Positions 5,959 through 9,183 of a stretch of DNA of 9,183 nt are shown one piece after another; within the stretch, counting starts at the first letter, position 1, and each line of letters opens with the position of its first letter. Origin of the DNA: CAXMWX01 sp051008185. Lineage in GTDB: Bacteria > Pseudomonadota > Gammaproteobacteria > Eutrophobiales > Eutrophobiaceae. Location: assembly GCA_051008185.1 (NCBI GenBank), contig JBPCXW010000113.1, forward strand, positions 1 to 9,183. The letters run 5' to 3'. The notes beneath the pieces were generated by a model. The model made no database searches, had not been told where the DNA came from, and saw only the letters and a list, made by a program, of their open reading frames with translations. Made by a program: the position numbers and the translations under genes.

Positions 5959-6576
5959 GTGCTTGAACTAATACAGGCTGGCGGCATACTGATGTGGCCG
6001 TTGATGATCTGTTCTATCATTTCCATGGCGATTATCGCCGAACGTTTCTGGTCCTTGCGGGCCGGGAAGATTGTGCCGAAGGATCTGGTGGCGACGGTGC
6101 GAAGATGGCACGCCGACGGTCTGGTTGATGCGGAGCGGCTACTGGCCCTGCGCCGGAACTCACCGCTGGGCCGCATCCTCGCGACCGGTCTGGTCAATCG
6201 CGGTCACTCCCGCGAGATAATGAAGGAAAGCATAGAGGAAGCAGGGCGGCATGTCGCGCATGAACTGGATCGGTTCCTGAATACCCTCGGCACTATCGCC
6301 TCCATTACGCCGTTGCTGGGTCTGCTGGGTACAGTCATAGGTATGATCAAGGTGTTTGCCGTGATCACCTCCGAGGGTCTGGGCAATCCGGGCGTTCTGG
6401 CAGAAGGGATCTCCGAGGCCCTGATTACCACGGCCACCGGCCTGACCATCGCCATTCCGTCACTGATGTTTTATCGTTTTTTTCGTGGCCGCGTGGATCA
6501 ACTGGTTGTGTCCATGGAGCAGGAGGCATTGAAGCTGGTCGCGGGTATGCACAATGCCGGGGAGGGCGGTGCATGA
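5959..6576 (+). CDS. exbB: ExbB/TolQ family proton channel subunit
   Basis: A 205-residue inner-membrane protein of the MotA/TolQ/ExbB family; with ExbD it uses the proton gradient to drive TonB-type work at the outer membrane. There are three predicted membrane segments: about 8-28, 113-135 (in I-T-P-L-L-G-L-L-G-T-V-I-G-M-I) and 152-175 (in I-S-E-A-L-I-T-T-A-T-G-L-T-I-A-I-P). The last two carry the conserved channel motifs. The cytoplasmic loop between segments 1 and 2 has the usual size. It starts with GTG at 5959, preceded by GGAGGA (5948-5953) at 5 nt. Its stop overlaps the exbD start by 4 nt. No tonB or receptor gene is near, so its partner TonB is encoded elsewhere. The ExbB/TolQ distinction rests on the operon order, since tolA, tolB and pal are absent here. 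Confidence 0.92.
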   Translation: MLELIQAGGILMWPLMICSIISMAIIAERFWSLRAGKIVPKDLVATVRRWHADGLVDAERLLALRRNSPLGRILATGLVNRGHSREIMKESIEEAGRHVAHELDRFLNTLGTIASITPLLGLLGTVIGMIKVFAVITSEGLGNPGVLAEGISEALITTATGLTIAIPSLMFYRFFRGRVDQLVVSMEQEALKLVAGMHNAGEGGA

Positions 6577-6995
6577 ATTTCAGGGTGAAAAAAAAAGAAG
6601 ATGTGCATATTGATTTCACGCCGCTGATTGATATTGTCTTTTTGCTGCTTATTTTTTTCATGGTCTCCACTACCTTTGAACGGGAGTCCGAGATCAATAT
6701 CACCTTGCCTATGGCCTCACAGGAGGCCGTGATCGCTCAACCCGATGTCATTCAGATTAGCATTGATGCCGATGAGCGCGTGTTCATTGCCGAGCAGCCG
6801 CTAGCGCTTGCCGAGCTTGCGAACATCAGGCAGGCACTGCGTGATGCGTTGCAGGGGCGGGAGGCGGTGCCGGTGGTTATCAGTGCCGATGCCGGGGTAT
6901 CGCATCAGTCCGTTATCAGGATTATGGATGCGGCCCGACAGTTGGGTCTGGTCAATATCACCTTCGCCACCCGCTTACCCGATGAGGCAGAGTAA
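6573..6995 (+). CDS. exbD: ExbD/TolR family proton channel subunit
   Basis: A 140-residue bitopic protein: a short basic cytoplasmic N terminus, one membrane segment (about 16-35) and a periplasmic domain. The hallmark D-F-T-P-L-I-D-I-V-F-L-L-L-I-F-F places the proton-carrying Asp at residue 20, after conserved Pro17. It pairs with ExbB to form the motor. The ATGA overlap with exbB (4 nt) implies translational coupling, which suits subunits made in a fixed ratio. Length is normal for the family. Confidence 0.92.
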   Translation: MNFRVKKKEDVHIDFTPLIDIVFLLLIFFMVSTTFERESEINITLPMASQEAVIAQPDVIQISIDADERVFIAEQPLALAELANIRQALRDALQGREAVPVVISADAGVSHQSVIRIMDAARQLGLVNITFATRLPDEAE

Positions 6996-7007
6996 CGGTA
7001 TTGAGCC

Positions 7008-8000
7008 ATGTATTTGCAACGGGCGGTTGAATCTCTGTGGTATGGGGGTAATCGGGCGGCCATCCTGTTAGTGCCGTTTGCCTGGGTGTTTCGCGGCCTT
7101 GTCGGCCTGCGCCGTTTGTTTTATGTCGTCGGTGTGTTGCCGGTCAAGCGGGTGCCGGTGCCTGTTATTGTAGTGGGTAATCTGACGGTCGGCGGTTGCG
7201 GCAAGACGCCGCTTGTTTTGTGGCTGAGTGATTATCTGCGAAGACGGGGTTATCGGCCCGGTATTATCAGCCGCGGTTATGGCGGTGGCAAGTATCAACG
7301 GCCGCAACAGGTGCAGCCGGACAGCGACCCCGACAGTGTCGGAGACGAGGCGGTGTTGCTGGCTGCCCGTAGCGGTTGTCCGGTGGCGGTGGGTCGTCAG
7401 CGGGCGCTGGCGGCGCTGGAGTTGGTCAAACACGAACAGTGTGACATTATTTTGTCTGATGACGGTCTGCAACATTATGCCTTGCGGCGGGATCTGGAGA
7501 TCGCCGTCATTGATGGTGATCGGCGGTTTGGTAACGGTTACAGTCTGCCTGCCGGCCCGTTGCGCGAACCGATTAGCAGGCTTGCCCGTTGTGATATTCG
7601 GGTTGCCAGAGGCAAGGCGGGGCGGCATGAGTTTCTTATGCAGTATCGGGCCGGTCGCTTGCAGTCACTTGCCGGTGATAGCACGATGTTGCTGCAGGCC
7701 CTGCAAGGCGGGCCGGTGCATGCGGTGGCCGGGATCGGCAATCCCGGGCCGTTTTTTTCCAGCCTGAGACAGGCGGGGCTGGAGATAACGCATCACATCT
7801 TTCCCGATCATCATCGTTATCAACAAGTGGATTTCAGCTTTGCCGGGGATGGGGCGCCGATCATCATGACGGAAAAGGACGCGATAAAGTGTCGTCGGCT
7901 GAATTTGGCTCGGGCCTGGTATTTACCGATTGAGGCGCAACTGGCGGAGGCCTTTGTGGTAAGGTTTGATCGTTTGCTGGAGGAAAAAATCCGTGGATAA
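7008..8000 (+). CDS. lpxK: Tetraacyldisaccharide 4'-kinase LpxK
   Basis: A 330-residue membrane-associated kinase that phosphorylates the 4' position of the lipid A precursor disaccharide to give lipid IVA, on the cytoplasmic face of the inner membrane. An N-terminal amphipathic/hydrophobic helix (about 10-45) is followed by the P-loop G-N-L-T-V-G-G-C-G-K-T-P (57-68), I-S-R-G-Y-G-G (87-93), D-E-A-V-L-L-A (113-119), S-D-D-G-L-Q-H (150-156), the G-I-G-N-P segment (242-246), F-P-D-H-H-R-Y (265-271) and M-T-E-K-D-A-I-K-C (287-295). The P-loop has Cys60 where Thr or Ser is more usual. The gene starts 12 nt after exbD without a strong ribosome site, and its end overlaps the next gene by 8 nt. The lipid A flippase gene msbA, adjacent in E. 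coli, is absent here, as in the pseudomonad arrangement. Confidence 0.95.
   Translation: MYLQRAVESLWYGGNRAAILLVPFAWVFRGLVGLRRLFYVVGVLPVKRVPVPVIVVGNLTVGGCGKTPLVLWLSDYLRRRGYRPGIISRGYGGGKYQRPQQVQPDSDPDSVGDEAVLLAARSGCPVAVGRQRALAALELVKHEQCDIILSDDGLQHYALRRDLEIAVIDGDRRFGNGYSLPAGPLREPISRLARCDIRVARGKAGRHEFLMQYRAGRLQSLAGDSTMLLQALQGGPVHAVAGIGNPGPFFSSLRQAGLEITHHIFPDHHRYQQVDFSFAGDGAPIIMTEKDAIKCRRLNLARAWYLPIEAQLAEAFVVRFDRLLEEKIRG
7979..7984 (+). promoter_or_regulatory. Ribosome binding site inside lpxK for the Trm112-like gene
   Basis: GGAGGA lies 8 nt before GTG 7993 and within the end of lpxK. It fixes the start at GTG 7993, whose product begins M-D-K-K-L-L-D-I-L as in the family, rather than an upstream ATG in the same frame at 7966 that would add nine unrelated residues. 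Confidence 0.75.
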
Positions 8001-8184
8001 AAAATTACTGGATATTCTGGTTTGTCCCGTGACCAAGGGGCCGCTGATCTATGACAAGGAACGGCAGGAGTTGATCTCGGTTACGGCCCGGCTGGCCTAT
8101 CCGATACAGGACGGGATCCCGGTCATGCTGGAGGCCGAGGCGCGTTCGCTGACTGAGCAGGAAGTGGAACCATACCGACGGTGA
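7993..8184 (+). CDS. ycaR: Trm112/YcaR-like small protein
   Basis: A 63-residue member of the Trm112 family (UPF0434/YcaR), regularly encoded between lpxK and kdsB in gammaproteobacteria. Family landmarks are L-L-D-I-L-V-C-P at the start, K-G-P-L, then A-Y-P-I-Q-D-G-I-P-V-M-L and E-A-R in the second half. Trm112 proteins are small zinc-binding partners of methyltransferases, but the role of the bacterial version is not settled. In E. coli YcaR the start reads C-P-V-C, with a further Cys in the next strand; here these are C-P-V-T and a Ser, so only one Cys is left and zinc binding in the usual way is unlikely. It overlaps lpxK by 8 nt and kdsB by 4 nt. Confidence 0.85.
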   Translation: MDKKLLDILVCPVTKGPLIYDKERQELISVTARLAYPIQDGIPVMLEAEARSLTEQEVEPYRR

Positions 8185-8906
8185 AAACTGATTTTGTGGT
8201 GATCATCCCGGTGCGGATGCAGGCATCCCGGTTGCCGGGCAAGCCGTTGCTGGTGATAGGTGACAAGCCGCTGATACAACATGTCTATGAGCGGGCACTG
8301 GACAGCAGTGCCGACAGGGTCATTATCGCCACCGACAGCAAAGACATTGAACAGGTGGCGCAGGGTTTCAATGCCGAGGTGGTGCTGACATCGGAGCAAC
8401 CCGGATCAGGCACCGAGCGTATCGGTGAGGCGTGTCAGTTGCTGGGCCTGGCGGAGGACAGGATCGTGGTCAATGTGCAGGGCGATGAGTTCAAGCTGCC
8501 GCCGGCCTTGATCGATCAGGCCGCGAACAATCTGCTGAGACACAAGCAGGCCGCGATGACAACCTTGTGCGAGGCCGTCCCTGCCGTTCCGGCAGAAAAT
8601 GATCCGAATACAGTCAAGGTCGCATTTGATGCCGAAAACCTTGCTCTATCTTTCAGCCGCGCCCCGATACCCGATGGAAAAGACAAGCACTGGCGGCACA
8701 TCGGTCTGTATGCCTATCGGGTGAACTTCATCAAACAGTTTTGTGGCCTGCCCCCCGGCACACTGGAACAACGGGAAAAACTGGAGCAACTGCGGGCACT
8801 GGAGAATGGTTACGCTGTGCATGTGGAGGAGGCCGTCACCGCCCCGGGGATCGGCATAGACACCGAGCAGGATCTGCAACAGGCCAGGGCTTACCTGTTG
8901 CGATAG
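8181..8906 (+). CDS. kdsB: 3-deoxy-manno-octulosonate cytidylyltransferase (CMP-Kdo synthetase)
   Basis: A 241-residue cytosolic enzyme that joins CTP and Kdo to give CMP-Kdo, the donor for the inner core of lipopolysaccharide. The nucleotide-binding start is V-V-I-I-P-V-R-M-Q-A-S-R-L-P-G-K-P-L. Then come I-A-T-D, G-S-G-T-E-R-I-G, the V-N-V-Q-G-D-E motif, F-S-R-A-P-I-P, R-H-I-G-L-Y-A-Y-R and L-E-Q-R-E-K-L-E-Q-L-R. The Pro that normally follows Q-G-D-E is Phe here, and the loop between S-R-A-P-I-P and R-H-I-G is shorter than in E. coli. The gene starts with GTG 8181, overlapping the Trm112-like stop (GTGA), so coupled translation is likely. The last 16 nt overlap the convergent infA. A close relative acting on 8-amino-Kdo cannot be excluded from sequence alone. 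Confidence 0.93.
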   Translation: MKTDFVVIIPVRMQASRLPGKPLLVIGDKPLIQHVYERALDSSADRVIIATDSKDIEQVAQGFNAEVVLTSEQPGSGTERIGEACQLLGLAEDRIVVNVQGDEFKLPPALIDQAANNLLRHKQAAMTTLCEAVPAVPAENDPNTVKVAFDAENLALSFSRAPIPDGKDKHWRHIGLYAYRVNFIKQFCGLPPGTLEQREKLEQLRALENGYAVHVEEAVTAPGIGIDTEQDLQQARAYLLR

Positions 8907-9109
8907 GTAATACGGCCTTTGGTCAGATCATACGGTGTCATTTCCACCGTTACCTTGTCACCGGTAAGAATACGAATATAGTTCTTGCGCATCTTGCCGG
9001 AGATATGTGCGGTGACGATATGTCCGTTTTCCAGCTCTACCCTGAACATGGTATTCGGCAGGGTCTCAACGATCGTCCCCTGCATTTCAATTTGATCTTC
9101 TTTGGCCAT
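8891..9109 (-). CDS. infA: Translation initiation factor IF-1
   Basis: A 72-residue single OB-fold protein that binds the A site of the 30S ribosomal subunit during initiation. It has the full family length and is nearly colinear with E. coli IF-1: M-A-K-E-D-Q-I-E-M-Q-G-T near the start, T-L-P-N-T-M-F-R-V-E-L-E-N-G-H, A-H-I-S-G-K-M-R-K-N-Y-I-R-I, and T-P-Y-D-L-T-K-G-R-I close to the end. GGGAG (9114-9118, minus) is its ribosome site. It converges on kdsB and the two genes share 16 bp at their 3' ends, with no terminator in between. Confidence 0.97.
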   Translation of the reverse strand: MAKEDQIEMQGTIVETLPNTMFRVELENGHIVTAHISGKMRKNYIRILTGDKVTVEMTPYDLTKGRITYRNR

Positions 9110-9136
9110 AAGGCTCCCAAGTGCTAAAAAGGGGCG

Positions 9137-9145
9137 ATCCTACCA
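9137..9145 (-). promoter_or_regulatory. Candidate extended -10 promoter of infA
   Basis: On the minus strand TGGTAGGAT combines an extended -10 TG with TAGGAT, the same -10 as proposed for comEC. The expected -35 position falls in the G-run of the repeat end and does not match consensus, so the call rests on the extended -10 only. A start near 9130 leaves a leader of about 20 nt. Confidence 0.3.
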
Positions 9146-9183
9146 CAGATTAGCAAGGTCCCCCCACCTGAGCCACTGCGGGC
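9146..9183 (-). repeat. Palindromic intergenic repeat, copy 3 (end module, cut by window)
   Basis: Read on the minus strand this begins GCCCGCAGTGGCTCAGGTGG and continues through GGGGAC to TTGCTAATCTG, matching the end modules at 98-140 and 3523-3562 with a few changes. It is inverted relative to those copies, and its TTGCTAATCTG end faces infA, just as the others face their downstream genes. The rest of the element lies outside the window. Confidence 0.75.

Noticed and set aside
5959..6995. TolQ/TolR of a Tol-Pal system
   Set aside because: No ybgC, tolA, tolB or pal nearby; the position between comEC and lpxK is that of the ExbB/ExbD pair in pseudomonads.
8741..9127. Plus-strand open frame running through the end of kdsB and infA
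   Set aside because: Shadow of two firmly identified genes; no ribosome site or family similarity.

Overview
The window looks like chromosomal DNA of a gammaproteobacterium; the genus cannot be read from it. The main support is the gene order comEC, exbB, exbD, lpxK, a Trm112/YcaR-like gene and kdsB, which matches the order known from pseudomonads and relatives, together with a very E. coli-like translation initiation factor IF-1 (infA). The kdsB and lpxK genes imply a Gram-negative cell with lipid A and Kdo.

Layout. Bases 1-380 hold a palindromic intergenic repeat, a candidate promoter and a leader with competing stems. Bases 381-2360 are a two-gene + strand unit: a surface lipoprotein with a TbpB-like C-terminal barrel, then an outer-membrane barrel of the Slam (DUF560, type 11 secretion) family that lacks the usual N-terminal TPR domain. 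Convergent to it on the minus strand are a DUF924 gene (2401-2940) and a 63-residue acidic protein made of a duplicated motif (3033-3224). A second, more complex copy of the repeat (about 3320-3562) separates that small gene from the comEC operon. Bases 3640-8906 are one tightly packed + strand operon: DNA uptake channel (comEC), a proton-driven motor pair (exbB/exbD), lipid A 4'-kinase (lpxK), the Trm112-like protein and CMP-Kdo synthetase (kdsB). Genes overlap by 4 to 8 bases at three junctions, so translational coupling is likely. infA (8891-9109, minus) converges on kdsB and overlaps its last 16 bases. A third copy of the repeat end lies upstream of infA at the window edge.

How the genes work together. 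LpxK and KdsB act in consecutive parts of the lipid A-Kdo pathway; ExbB/ExbD energise an outer-membrane process across the periplasm; ComEC imports transforming DNA. The first two genes form a self-contained pair, in which the barrel would be the dedicated exporter that puts the lipoprotein on the cell surface.

The most interesting items are the TPR-less Slam-type exporter with its partner lipoprotein; a modular family of hairpin repeats whose same end faces the promoter region of four different genes, with an internal module inverted between copies; a chain of mutually exclusive stems in the lipoprotein leader; and the small duplicated acidic protein. I see no CRISPR array, tRNA, rRNA, transposase or prophage gene.
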